The notes under the pieces: model-generated
What the model was told of the DNA's origin: nothing
Seen by the model: the letters and a program-made list of their open reading frames with translations, nothing else
Database searches by the model: none
In this document: in pieces, positions 1 to 5,905 of the stretch
Layout of the letters: every line of letters begins with the position of its first letter
Numbering within the stretch: the stretch's first letter is position 1
Made by a program: the position numbers and the translations under genes
NCBI GenBank assembly: GCA_003165095.1
Contig: PLSH01000144.1
Location: forward strand, 1 to 5,905
DNA: 5,905 nucleotides
Reading direction: 5' to 3'
Origin: Acidobacteriaceae bacterium
Lineage (GTDB): Bacteria > Acidobacteriota > Terriglobia > Terriglobales > Acidobacteriaceae

Positions 1-28
1 GCGCACTCCCTCCCGCGCACTCCCTTAC
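1..28. repeat. Short tandem direct repeat downstream of glnD
   Basis: GCGCACTCCCT occurs at 1-11 and 15-25, a 14-nt period cut off by the window edge. Whether it continues as a longer array cannot be seen. No terminator hairpin is visible between it and the glnD stop at 45. Confidence 0.35.
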
Positions 29-44
29 TGACCCGTTGATTCGC

Positions 45-2651
45 TTATGCAGCCGGCGCGCGCATGATTTCGAGCGCGTTGACAAGATCCGTGTTCAGCG
101 ACTGCTGCACATCCGGCGTCAGCTTTTCTCCGTGGCTGGTGAGATAGAAGACGTCGATCGCGGTCTCGCCCTCGGTATCGATAAGGGCCACCTTGATGTT
201 GCACTGGTGCGTGCTGAGGGTGAGGGCGATCTGCCGCAGCAGGCCGGGCAGGTCCTGCGCCACCACCTGCAACAGCGTGGAATGGGAGGAGGATTCGGAG
301 TCGAATTCGAGGCGGGTGGGAACTTCGACCTTGAGGTTGGTAGGGTGATTCAGATGGCGGCGCGCTTCAAGCAGTTGCTCAACTGAGATTTTCTGCGCGA
401 CCACCTCGTGAATGTTCTGGATGAAGCGGTCTTTCTCGCTGGGATTGAGCTCGATGGTGCGGAAGACGTCGGAGAAGTGGAAGCTGTCGACGATGACCCC
501 GGCGTCGTTTGAGAAGGCGCCGGCGCGGACAATGTTCATGCCCCAGGCGGCCAGGACGCCGGCCACGTCGGCAAACAGACGGGTGCGGTCGCGGGTGATC
601 ACAGTGAGGTCGAAGAGCTGGCGGTTGGGGCGCAGGTCGAGCTGGACCGGGTCTTTGTCGAGGTTCAGGGCCATCTGGAAGTGGCTGCGAATTTGCTCCG
701 GCAGGCGGGTTTGCAGATAACGCTGGGGCAGGCCCTCTAGGAATTGCTTCAACTCGTCGTACTGGCTGGAGGGAACCATCGAGCGAATGCGGTTGAGCAG
801 CGTGGGATCGATGGCGGCGTGATAGCGGGTCTCGTCCACCGAGCGGTCCATGAAGTTGGCCGTGGACATGTAGAACTGCCACAGATTTTCAGCCTTCCAC
901 GGGGTGAGAGCGTCGGGGTTGACTGCCTTGATGTCGGCGAAGGTCATGATAGTGAGCATCTTCAGCAGCTGGGGGCTGCCGATCTTTTCAGCGAAACCGC
1001 GCACGTTTTCCATGTCGAAGATGTCGCGGCGCATGGCTGACGACATCTCCAGATGCAGCCGGATGAGCTTGAGAATGGACTCGCGCTCTTCTGCGTCGAA
1101 GTCGAGGCGGGCGAGGAAGCTGTCGGCCAGTTCCACGCTCTGGCCGGCGTGTTCGCCGTTGCGGTGCGCCTTGCCGGTGTCGTGCAGCAGCAGCGCGAGC
1201 AGGAAAAGGTCGAGGCGGTCGACTTCCGGCAGCAGTTGGGCGAGCCTCTGCTCGTATTCGTGCCCGGGCTGGCGCAGGCCGTGGACGTTGTCGATGGTCA
1301 GGAAGGTGTGCTCGTCGACCGTGTAGCGGTGATAGCTGTCTCGAATAACCAGGGCATCGATGCCGTGGAACTCGGGAATCAGCATTTCAAGTACGCCCAG
1401 CGCATGCATGGTGCGCAGGGCGTGGGCCGCGTGCGGGCCCAGCAGCACTTCGCGCAAGGCGTTCCAAAGGTAAGGCCCCTCGGGAATGTGGATGGCCAGG
1501 ACCGGGAGAGCGTCGGTGATGCGGTCCTCGGCTCCCTGAGAGAGCGAGTAGCCGTGCGTCGCCATCAGGGAGAAGATGCGAAGGATGACGGCGGTGTCGT
1601 TGAACTGGGCGCCGGGAAGGATGTCGATGCGGCCCTGGTCGAGCATGAAGTCGGTGCCCGCGATGGGAGTGCGGCGGCGGCGGAACTGGCGGTAGAAGCT
1701 CACCGGCGCGGGCAAATGCTCCATCAGCAGCGCGGCGCGGCGGTAGATCACGCGGGCGTGCCGGTAGTAGGTTCGCATCCAGTAAGCGGGGTCGGCGGTG
1801 CCGCGCGTTTCAAGGCCGATGGAGAGCGCGGCGGCCTCATCCTGGGCCTGCCAGTCGAGGATATTGTTGTCGCGGCCGTGGCGGAAGTGAAGAAAACATC
1901 GCGCGGCGGCGAGGAAGTCGAAGGCCGCCTCGGCGTCGCCGCGGGCGCTCTGGAAGACGCTGCCGCGCTGGCGGGGCCACTCCCTGGTCTCCTTGAGGTG
2001 GAACAGAACGGCGAACCAGACGGCAAGGTGGTAGTCGCGCAGGCCGCCGGGACAATCCTTGAGGTTGGGCTCCAGATGAAAAATCGTGTTGCCGAACTTG
2101 GCGTGGCGGGCGCGGGCAATTTCGCCCAGTTTCTGGGTGATCGTCGTCCACTCGCTCAGAACCAGGCCCGGAAAGGCGACCTGGTGCAACTGCTGGTAGA
2201 GCGGAAACTGGCCGGCCAGAAAGCGGCGATCGAGGGTGGCGAGGGTGAATTCAAGGTTGTCGGGGTCAAATCGGCCGGCCTCCTTCGCGGTGCGGGAACT
2301 GGGGCTGGCGCGAAGGCCGATGTCCCACATGCCCTGGATGATGGCGCGGACCGCCTCGCGGGACTGCTCCTCGGTCTTTTCGTCGGCGAAAGCAAAGAGG
2401 ACGTCGATGTCGGAGAAAGGGAAGAGATCTTTGCGCCCATAGCCGCCCAGGGCCAGCAGGGCAACGTTCAGCGAGGGCAGGCCGGCGAAGGCCCGGCGCC
2501 ACATTTCAATGAGGATACGGTCAACCACGGCGGATCGCCGGCGGATCGCGGCGGTGCCGTCGCCGGTCCGCTCACACGTCTGGCGGACAAGCGCCATTTC
2601 CCGCAGATACTGCTCCCGAAGATCGTCAACCGCTATTGCGACTGGATTCAT
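45..2651 (-). CDS. glnD: Bifunctional [protein-PII] uridylyltransferase / uridylyl-removing enzyme GlnD
   Basis: GlnD is the cytosolic nitrogen sensor that adds UMP to PII when glutamine is low and removes it when glutamine is high. Numbering from the start chosen here (868 aa; E. coli GlnD is about 890), the sequence shows the nucleotidyltransferase motif GGYGR (69-73) with the metal-binding DID (81-83), then the family motif [13 protein letters not shown] (194-206). An HD hydrolase domain follows, with TVDEH (444-448), HD (490-491), and [11 protein letters not shown] (533-543). Two C-terminal ACT domains lie at about 680-755 and 792-864; the second carries the DLPGLL motif. No domain is missing. 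The frame stays open to an ATG at 2738, but I prefer 2651. The extra 29 codons are AT-rich and unlike the rest, the ATG at 2738 lies inside a terminal inverted repeat, and family similarity seems to begin near DLREQY, nine residues after the chosen Met. None of the candidate starts (2738, 2708, 2651) has a convincing Shine-Dalgarno site. The substrate, PII, is encoded in the same cluster. The function is near certain; the start is moderately sure. Confidence 0.96.
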   Translation of the reverse strand: MNPVAIAVDDLREQYLREMALVRQTCERTGDGTAAIRRRSAVVDRILIEMWRRAFAGLPSLNVALLALGGYGRKDLFPFSDIDVLFAFADEKTEEQSREAVRAIIQGMWDIGLRASPSSRTAKEAGRFDPDNLEFTLATLDRRFLAGQFPLYQQLHQVAFPGLVLSEWTTITQKLGEIARARHAKFGNTIFHLEPNLKDCPGGLRDYHLAVWFAVLFHLKETREWPRQRGSVFQSARGDAEAAFDFLAAARCFLHFRHGRDNNILDWQAQDEAAALSIGLETRGTADPAYWMRTYYRHARVIYRRAALLMEHLPAPVSFYRQFRRRRTPIAGTDFMLDQGRIDILPGAQFNDTAVILRIFSLMATHGYSLSQGAEDRITDALPVLAIHIPEGPYLWNALREVLLGPHAAHALRTMHALGVLEMLIPEFHGIDALVIRDSYHRYTVDEHTFLTIDNVHGLRQPGHEYEQRLAQLLPEVDRLDLFLLALLLHDTGKAHRNGEHAGQSVELADSFLARLDFDAEERESILKLIRLHLEMSSAMRRDIFDMENVRGFAEKIGSPQLLKMLTIMTFADIKAVNPDALTPWKAENLWQFYMSTANFMDRSVDETRYHAAIDPTLLNRIRSMVPSSQYDELKQFLEGLPQRYLQTRLPEQIRSHFQMALNLDKDPVQLDLRPNRQLFDLTVITRDRTRLFADVAGVLAAWGMNIVRAGAFSNDAGVIVDSFHFSDVFRTIELNPSEKDRFIQNIHEVVAQKISVEQLLEARRHLNHPTNLKVEVPTRLEFDSESSSHSTLLQVVAQDLPGLLRQIALTLSTHQCNIKVALIDTEGETAIDVFYLTSHGEKLTPDVQQSLNTDLVNALEIMRAPAA

Positions 2652-2687
2652 GATTGGTTTTGCGTGGCTCGCCGAGGCAAGAAAGGA

Positions 2688-2693
2688 ATTGTA
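2688..2693 (-). promoter_or_regulatory. Possible -10 element upstream of glnD
   Basis: On the minus strand the AT-rich stretch ahead of glnD contains TACAAT, one base from the bacterial -10 consensus. A start of transcription about 7 nt downstream, near 2681, would leave a leader of about 30 nt before the ATG at 2651. No good -35 hexamer is seen at 16-18 nt upstream, so this is only a candidate. If real, it would exclude the longer glnD starts at 2708 and 2738. Confidence 0.2.
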
Positions 2694-2728
2694 AACAGCA
2701 TATGACATATTCGCCGGGAGGGAAACTC

Positions 2729-2745
2729 TAACCCGCATTTCTCAC
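2729..2745 (+). repeat. Left terminal inverted repeat
   Basis: TAACCCGCATTTCTCAC matches the reverse complement of 2939-2955 at 15 of 17 positions, with the 11 inner bases GCATTTCTCAC identical. Both mismatches (2731/2953 and 2734/2950) would be G.U wobble pairs in a minus-strand transcript. The ATG at 2738 (minus strand), which opens the longest glnD frame, falls within this repeat. Confidence 0.75.
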
Positions 2746-2763
2746 AAGGCGCGACAACGAATT

Positions 2764-2787
2764 TGTAGCGCCGGCCTCCTGGCCGGC
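2764..2787 (+). repeat. REP-like unit 1 (left arm, outer hairpin)
   Basis: TGTAGC (2764-2769) is followed by a perfect 7-bp stem GCCGGCC/GGCCGGC (2770-2776 and 2781-2787) closed by the tetraloop TCCT. It is the inverted partner of the hairpin at 2899-2916. No T-run follows, so it does not look like an intrinsic terminator. Confidence 0.8.
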
Positions 2788-2813
2788 TGTAGCGTGGGTC
2801 TCCCGACCCACGC
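2788..2813 (+). repeat. REP-like unit 2 (left arm, inner hairpin)
   Basis: TGTA (2788-2791) directly precedes a perfect 9-bp stem GCGTGGGTC/GACCCACGC (2792-2800 and 2805-2813) with tetraloop TCCC. It matches the geometry, but not the stem sequence, of the hairpin at 2873-2894. Confidence 0.8.
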
Positions 2814-2872
2814 CGGACTCCGTTTGCTCCGTCACGGTGTGTGCGACCTCTATAGATGAACGAGTCCGTGCT

Positions 2873-2898
2873 CTGGCGGCGAGGACGCCGCCAGTACA
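2873..2898 (-). repeat. REP-like unit 3 (right arm, inner hairpin)
   Basis: Read on the minus strand, TGTA (2898-2895) precedes a perfect 9-bp stem CTGGCGGCG/CGCCGCCAG with tetraloop TCCT (2882-2885). The arrangement mirrors unit 2 with a wholly different stem. Confidence 0.8.
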
Positions 2899-2922
2899 GC
2901 CGACCAGGAGGTCGGCGCTACA
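2899..2922 (-). repeat. REP-like unit 4 (right arm, outer hairpin)
   Basis: Read on the minus strand, TGTAGC (2922-2917) precedes a perfect 7-bp stem GCCGACC/GGTCGGC with tetraloop TCCT (2906-2909). Compared with unit 1, one G-C pair is replaced by an A-T pair with both sides changed, so the stem is kept intact. Confidence 0.8.
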
Positions 2923-2938
2923 GAGCGTCGATCTGGCC

Positions 2939-2955
2939 GTGAGAAATGCAGGCTA
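2939..2955 (-). repeat. Right terminal inverted repeat
   Basis: GTGAGAAATGCAGGCTA is the partner of 2729-2745 and marks the right boundary of the composite element. Confidence 0.75.
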
Positions 2956-3061
2956 ACTGTCGCGGCGACGAAGATTGACGTCAACTGGCGGCTGTCGCTA
3001 TTCAGTTGGAGGGGCAGCCACTCATCTGGAAGATTTCAAGCCTGAAGTGTGTTCTCAGAGT
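2956..3061. other. Non-coding spacer downstream of the GH28 gene
   Basis: This stretch between the repeat element and the GH28 stop codon holds no supportable gene and no clear intrinsic terminator. Two short palindromes are present: GTCGC-G-GCGAC (2959-2969) and the perfect 10-mer TTGACGTCAA (2975-2984). Either could be a protein-binding site or chance. A plus-strand frame beginning at 2975 runs into the antisense of the GH28 gene and is not considered real. Confidence 0.5.
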
Positions 3062-4441
3062 TCAACGCGGAAACGGAACAAATTTGTCCCCGCAGGAGGC
3101 GGGATCGCCTTCGGCAGGGGTTCCGCGAACTGCGGAGTCTTCGCCGGCGGGGAGCCTGAGGTTCGTGGGATCGGGACCGAGAGTCAGGTCGGCGTGGCCG
3201 AGGCCGTAGGTGTATTGCGCGTTGTCGGTGATCTGCACGCCGTCGAGAGTGGCCGCGATCCGGTAATCGGCCGCGTAGCCGTTGAAGGTGATCTTGCCGC
3301 CGCCGGAGATGCGTACGTTGCGCAAGACAATGTCGCGCATCGAGGGCGGGGAGTTTCCCTTGAGCGTGCCGGCCGCCGAGTAGGCAGTGTCCAATGTGAT
3401 CGGGTTGGGCGAGTTGCGTACGCAGACGTCCTGGTAAGCCACGTCCTGCGTCAGGCCGCCGCGCGATCCATTCGACTTGATGCGGATGCCGTTGTCGGCC
3501 CCGTCGATGGAGAGATCGAAGACGCGGATCTTGCTCACCCCTCCGTCGGTCTCGCTGCCGATCGACATGCCGTGACCCCAGTAGAAGTGATTATGGCTGA
3601 CGGTCATGTTGGTCACGCCTCCGGGACCGCTCTCGTCTTTGCCGCCTTTTATCGCCATGTTGTCGTCGCCGGTGCGGATGAAGCTGTGCGTGATGGTAAT
3701 GTTCTTCGAACCCGCCCCGGGATCGACGCCGTCCGTGTTGCGGGCCAGGCGCTGGGGCGTGTCGATGCGCAGGCCCCAGGCAGTGAAGCCGTCGCCGTGG
3801 TTGTAAACCACGTGGAAGTTGGGCGAGTTCTTGAGCGTGATGCGGTAGAGGGTGAAGTTGCTCGAATAGTCGGCGACGATCAGGCGTGGAACCTGCTGGC
3901 CGCCGCCCGGCCGGGCCTGTTCGGCGAGATTCCACCAGGAGTTTTGCGAGCCCAGCATCTTTTCGCCGCCGCGCCCGTCGATGACGCCGTCGCCCATGAT
4001 GGCGGAGCCGGGGGCGTGATCGACTGAGATGAGAGGCTTGCAGCCGCGGGGGCCGGGTTTTACCAGTCCGCAACTGCCCGGCGAGACGGCAAAGAGGGCT
4101 GGATCGCGGGAGGCGAACAGGGTAACGCCGAGGCCGACGACGAGGGTGACTTCGGGACGCAGTTCGAGCGGGCCGCTGAGGAAGGCGTTGGCGTTCTCAT
4201 TCACGCGGAGCAGGACGGCGCGGCCCTTGCCGCAGCGGTCGATGGCTTTCTGGATGCGGGCGGTGTCGAGTTTTTGCTCGTCGGCCGGAGCCAGCGAGTT
4301 GGCGGCGGTCTGAAGCCGGGCGTCGACGGTGGCGCAAAGCTGGGGCAGGATGGGCTCAAGCACGGTGCGGGCATCCTGCGCGGCCAGGCAGGATGCAAAC
4401 CAGAGCGGCACGAGAAAGAAGGCTATGAAACGGGGAGTCAT
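3062..4441 (-). CDS. Secreted glycoside hydrolase family 28 protein (polygalacturonase-like)
   Basis: GH28 enzymes hydrolyse galacturonan-type pectic polymers by an inverting mechanism on a right-handed parallel beta-helix. With the start at 4441 the protein has 459 residues. An N-terminal signal sequence (MTPR, then the hydrophobic FIAFFLVPLWFASCLAA) points to export. All four GH28 motifs are present in order: NTDG (235-238), TGDD (257-260), GHG (289-291), and RIK (320-322). The inferred catalytic set is Asp237, Asp259 and Asp260, with His290, Arg320 and Lys322 binding substrate. GDGVIDGRGG (150-159) and NSPNFHV (205-211) are further family marks. The frame extends to 4543, but the start at 4441 places the signal peptide at the N-terminus and has GGAG 8 nt upstream. 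Cys18 after FAS is a poor lipobox, so signal peptidase I cleavage near Ala20/21 is more likely. Exo or endo action and the exact substrate (homogalacturonan, rhamnogalacturonan or other) cannot be told by eye. It separates glnB from glnD and has no evident role in nitrogen control. Confidence 0.93.
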   Translation of the reverse strand: MTPRFIAFFLVPLWFASCLAAQDARTVLEPILPQLCATVDARLQTAANSLAPADEQKLDTARIQKAIDRCGKGRAVLLRVNENANAFLSGPLELRPEVTLVVGLGVTLFASRDPALFAVSPGSCGLVKPGPRGCKPLISVDHAPGSAIMGDGVIDGRGGEKMLGSQNSWWNLAEQARPGGGQQVPRLIVADYSSNFTLYRITLKNSPNFHVVYNHGDGFTAWGLRIDTPQRLARNTDGVDPGAGSKNITITHSFIRTGDDNMAIKGGKDESGPGGVTNMTVSHNHFYWGHGMSIGSETDGGVSKIRVFDLSIDGADNGIRIKSNGSRGGLTQDVAYQDVCVRNSPNPITLDTAYSAAGTLKGNSPPSMRDIVLRNVRISGGGKITFNGYAADYRIAATLDGVQITDNAQYTYGLGHADLTLGPDPTNLRLPAGEDSAVRGTPAEGDPASCGDKFVPFPR

Positions 4442-4449
4442 GCGGGCAG

Positions 4450-4453
4450 CTCC
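4450..4453 (-). promoter_or_regulatory. Ribosome binding site that sets the GH28 gene start
   Basis: GGAG on the minus strand lies 8 nt before the ATG at 4441. It supports that start over the upstream in-frame ATG at 4543, whose 34 extra residues would bury the signal peptide. Confidence 0.6.
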
Positions 4454-4573
4454 ATCGGTCGATTGCCCCGCCGCGGGAACGGGCCAGGACGGCTGTGTTT
4501 TCCAAGATAACAACCTGTGCGTGGCTGCGGGGAGGGGAACCAATTCAGGCCAGTTTCGTTATAGGACATCCCT

Positions 4574-4627
4574 CACGGGCCAAAGCCCGCGTTGATTTGC
4601 CAGGTGTATCTGCGGCTGAAGCCCGTG
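4574..4627. repeat. Second inverted hairpin repeat (CACGGGC...GCCCGTG)
   Basis: CACGGGC (4574-4580) and GCCCGTG (4621-4627) are a perfect 7-bp inverted pair. Each is also half of a local hairpin: CGGGC-CAAA-GCCCG (4576-4589), and a decayed partner CGGC-TGAA-GCCCG (4613-4625) with one bulged C. The element therefore looks like two opposed copies of one small hairpin unit separated by about 20 bp, a type distinct from the TGTA-hairpin element downstream. It lies about 40 bp past the glnB stop. No T-run follows, so an intrinsic terminator is possible but unconvincing. The short palindrome CTTCG-A-CGAAG (4630-4640) follows it. Confidence 0.55.
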
Positions 4628-4667
4628 TTCTTCGACGAAGTGCATGAACGAAGCTGCGCGCGGCTGC

Positions 4668-5102
<435 letters not shown>

Positions 5103-5905
5103 TCAGGCGTTCAAGTCGTAGCCTTCCTCGCCGTGCTGGGAGAGGTCGAGGCCGGCGGATTCCTGCTCGGGGGTGACGCGCAGGCCGATAACCTTGTCGA
5201 CCACTACGAGCAGAATGAGCGAGCCCACGATGGAGATGCCCCAGGCAATGCCGACGCCGGCCAGTTGGTTCAGGACCTGTCCCCAGTGGCCGTCGATTGC
5301 GCCGGTGGGAAGCGGATTTCCAGCCGCGTCCTTGCCGAAGATGGGGTTGATGGCGCAGGTGGCAAACAGGCCGGTGAGGATGGCGCCGAGCGTACCGCCC
5401 GCTCCGTGGACGCCGAAGGCATCGAGCGAGTCGTCATAGCCCAGGCGGCTTTTCACCGCGAAAACCATGAAGGAGCAGAAGACCCCTGCGGCGAGGCCGA
5501 TGAACAGGGCCGAGAAGGGTTGGACAAAGCCGGAGGCGGGAGTGATGGCGACCAGTCCGGCGACGGCCCCGGATATGGCGCCGAGGGCGGTGGGTTTGCC
5601 GTTGTGGATCCACTCGGCGACGGTCCAGCCGAGGGCCGCGGCGGCAGCGGCGAAATGGGTGTTGATGAAGGCGCTGGTGGCCAGAGGGCTGGCAGCCAGC
5701 GCGCTGCCGGCGTTGAATCCAAACCAGCCTACCCACAGCAGGCATGCGCCAATGAAGCTCAGGACCATGGAGTGGGGCGGCATGGCCGTGGACGGGTATC
5801 CCATGCGTTTGCCGAGATAGATGCAGGTGACCAGGGCCGATACGCCGGAGGTGACATGAACGACCGTGCCCCCGGCGAAGTCAAGCGACGGAATGTGCAG
5901 GCCGG
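5103..5905 (-). CDS. amtB: Ammonium transporter AmtB (5' end outside window)
   Basis: Amt proteins are trimeric inner-membrane channels for ammonium, with 11 membrane segments per subunit in the mature form. The frame is open from the window edge and gives the C-terminal 266 residues; about 150 N-terminal residues are missing. Numbered from the edge, the pore histidines are His16 (in DFAGGTVVH) and His166 (in FGVHGAGG). They are 150 residues apart, exactly as His168 and His318 of E. coli AmtB. Asp8, Trp60, Phe63, Ser67 and Asp158 fall at the places of E. coli Asp160, Trp212, Phe215, Ser219 and Asp310. The tail GLDLSQHGEEGY is the conserved cytoplasmic C-terminal segment involved in PII-dependent gating. 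The ATG at 5804 is internal, not the start. amtB precedes the PII gene here, the reverse of the common glnK-amtB order. Confidence 0.97.
   Translation of the reverse strand, partial: GLHIPSLDFAGGTVVHVTSGVSALVTCIYLGKRMGYPSTAMPPHSMVLSFIGACLLWVGWFGFNAGSALAASPLATSAFINTHFAAAAAALGWTVAEWIHNGKPTALGAISGAVAGLVAITPASGFVQPFSALFIGLAAGVFCSFMVFAVKSRLGYDDSLDAFGVHGAGGTLGAILTGLFATCAINPIFGKDAAGNPLPTGAIDGHWGQVLNQLAGVGIAWGISIVGSLILLVVVDKVIGLRVTPEQESAGLDLSQHGEEGYDLNA

Larger units (their letters stand above)
2729..2955. repeat. Composite near-palindromic REP/BIME-like or MITE-like element
   Basis: This non-coding stretch is built symmetrically. Its ends are imperfect 17-nt inverted repeats (2729-2745 and 2939-2955). 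Inside are two 50-bp arms in opposite orientation (2764-2813 and 2873-2922), each made of two consecutive TGTA-plus-hairpin units. The 59-bp centre (2814-2872) carries a further 7-bp inverted repeat, CGGACTC at 2814-2820 and GAGTCCG at 2862-2868. It encodes no transposase and I see no plausible ORF. A TGTA(G) tetranucleotide just 5' of a GC-rich hairpin recalls REP sequences mobilised by RAYT (TnpA-REP) transposases, whose substrates have GTAG next to the stem. Opposed REP pairs form BIMEs. The terminal inverted repeats would also fit a MITE; a 3-bp ACT lies just outside each end (2725-2727 and 2956-2958), which is too short to count as a target duplication. I recall similar TGTAGCGCCGG phrases in acidobacterial intergenic DNA but cannot verify this here. 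The structure is seen directly; the mobility is inferred. Confidence 0.75.

Noticed and set aside
1053..2705. A 550-codon open frame on the plus strand opposite glnD
   Set aside because: It lies wholly antisense to glnD, whose domains and catalytic motifs are unmistakable. The translation is low-complexity, rich in Val, Gly, Ala and Glu, with no family motif, as expected for antisense frames in GC-rich genes.
2792..2813. Intrinsic terminator at the GCGTGGGTC/GACCCACGC hairpin
   Set aside because: The stem is strong, but neither strand has a T-run after it. Three sister hairpins with the same TGTA and loop pattern show that it belongs to a repeat element.
2764..2922. CRISPR array, because of repeated similar hairpins
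   Set aside because: There are only four units in two opposite orientations with no uniform spacers and no cas genes. This is an inverted hairpin repeat, not an array of direct repeats.
2975..4027. A 350-codon open frame on the plus strand opposite the GH28 gene
   Set aside because: It is antisense to a gene with all four GH28 motifs and has no recognisable domain. Its composition (Val, Ala, Gly, Asp) is typical of a shadow.
4442..4543. N-terminal extension of the GH28 protein to the ATG at 4543
   Set aside because: It would place 34 unrelated residues before an obvious signal peptide, and the ATG at 4441 has GGAG at good spacing.

Overview
The window is GC-rich bacterial DNA and every gene I can support lies on the minus strand. 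In the direction of transcription (right to left) the order is an ammonium transporter (amtB, 5' end outside the window), a PII signal protein (glnB), a secreted family-28 glycoside hydrolase of the polygalacturonase type, and the bifunctional uridylyltransferase/uridylyl-removing enzyme glnD. Gene content and base composition suggest a soil-type, plant-polymer-degrading bacterium. Acidobacteriota is my best guess, helped by the style of the intergenic hairpin repeats, but this is inference because no phylogenetic marker is present.

Three of the four genes form one nitrogen-sensing chain. GlnD senses glutamine through its ACT domains and modifies PII at Tyr51. PII, in turn, binds and gates AmtB. 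Key residues of all three proteins are visible: the GlnD nucleotidyltransferase DID and HD motifs, the PII T-loop tyrosine and B-loop, and the AmtB twin histidines with spacing identical to E. coli. The GH28 gene is the odd member. It has a signal peptide and all four GH28 active-site motifs, and no obvious link to nitrogen control.

The intergenic DNA is the least ordinary part. Between glnD and the GH28 gene (2652-3061) lies a near-palindromic element of about 227 bp (2729-2955). It has imperfect 17-nt terminal inverted repeats and two inverted 50-bp arms. Each arm holds two perfect hairpins preceded by TGTA and closed by a TCCT or TCCC tetraloop. The outer hairpins of the two arms differ by a compensatory base-pair change. 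The inner hairpins have unrelated stems but the same 9-4-9 geometry. A second, smaller inverted repeat (4574-4627) lies between the GH28 gene and glnB, so the GH28 gene is bracketed by repeats of two kinds. This layout suggests a REP/BIME-like non-autonomous element and perhaps a later insertion of the GH28 gene into an amtB-glnB-glnD cluster.

The left terminal repeat overlaps the longest possible glnD start (2738), so I place the glnD start at 2651. Long open frames on the plus strand opposite glnD and the GH28 gene are treated as shadows.
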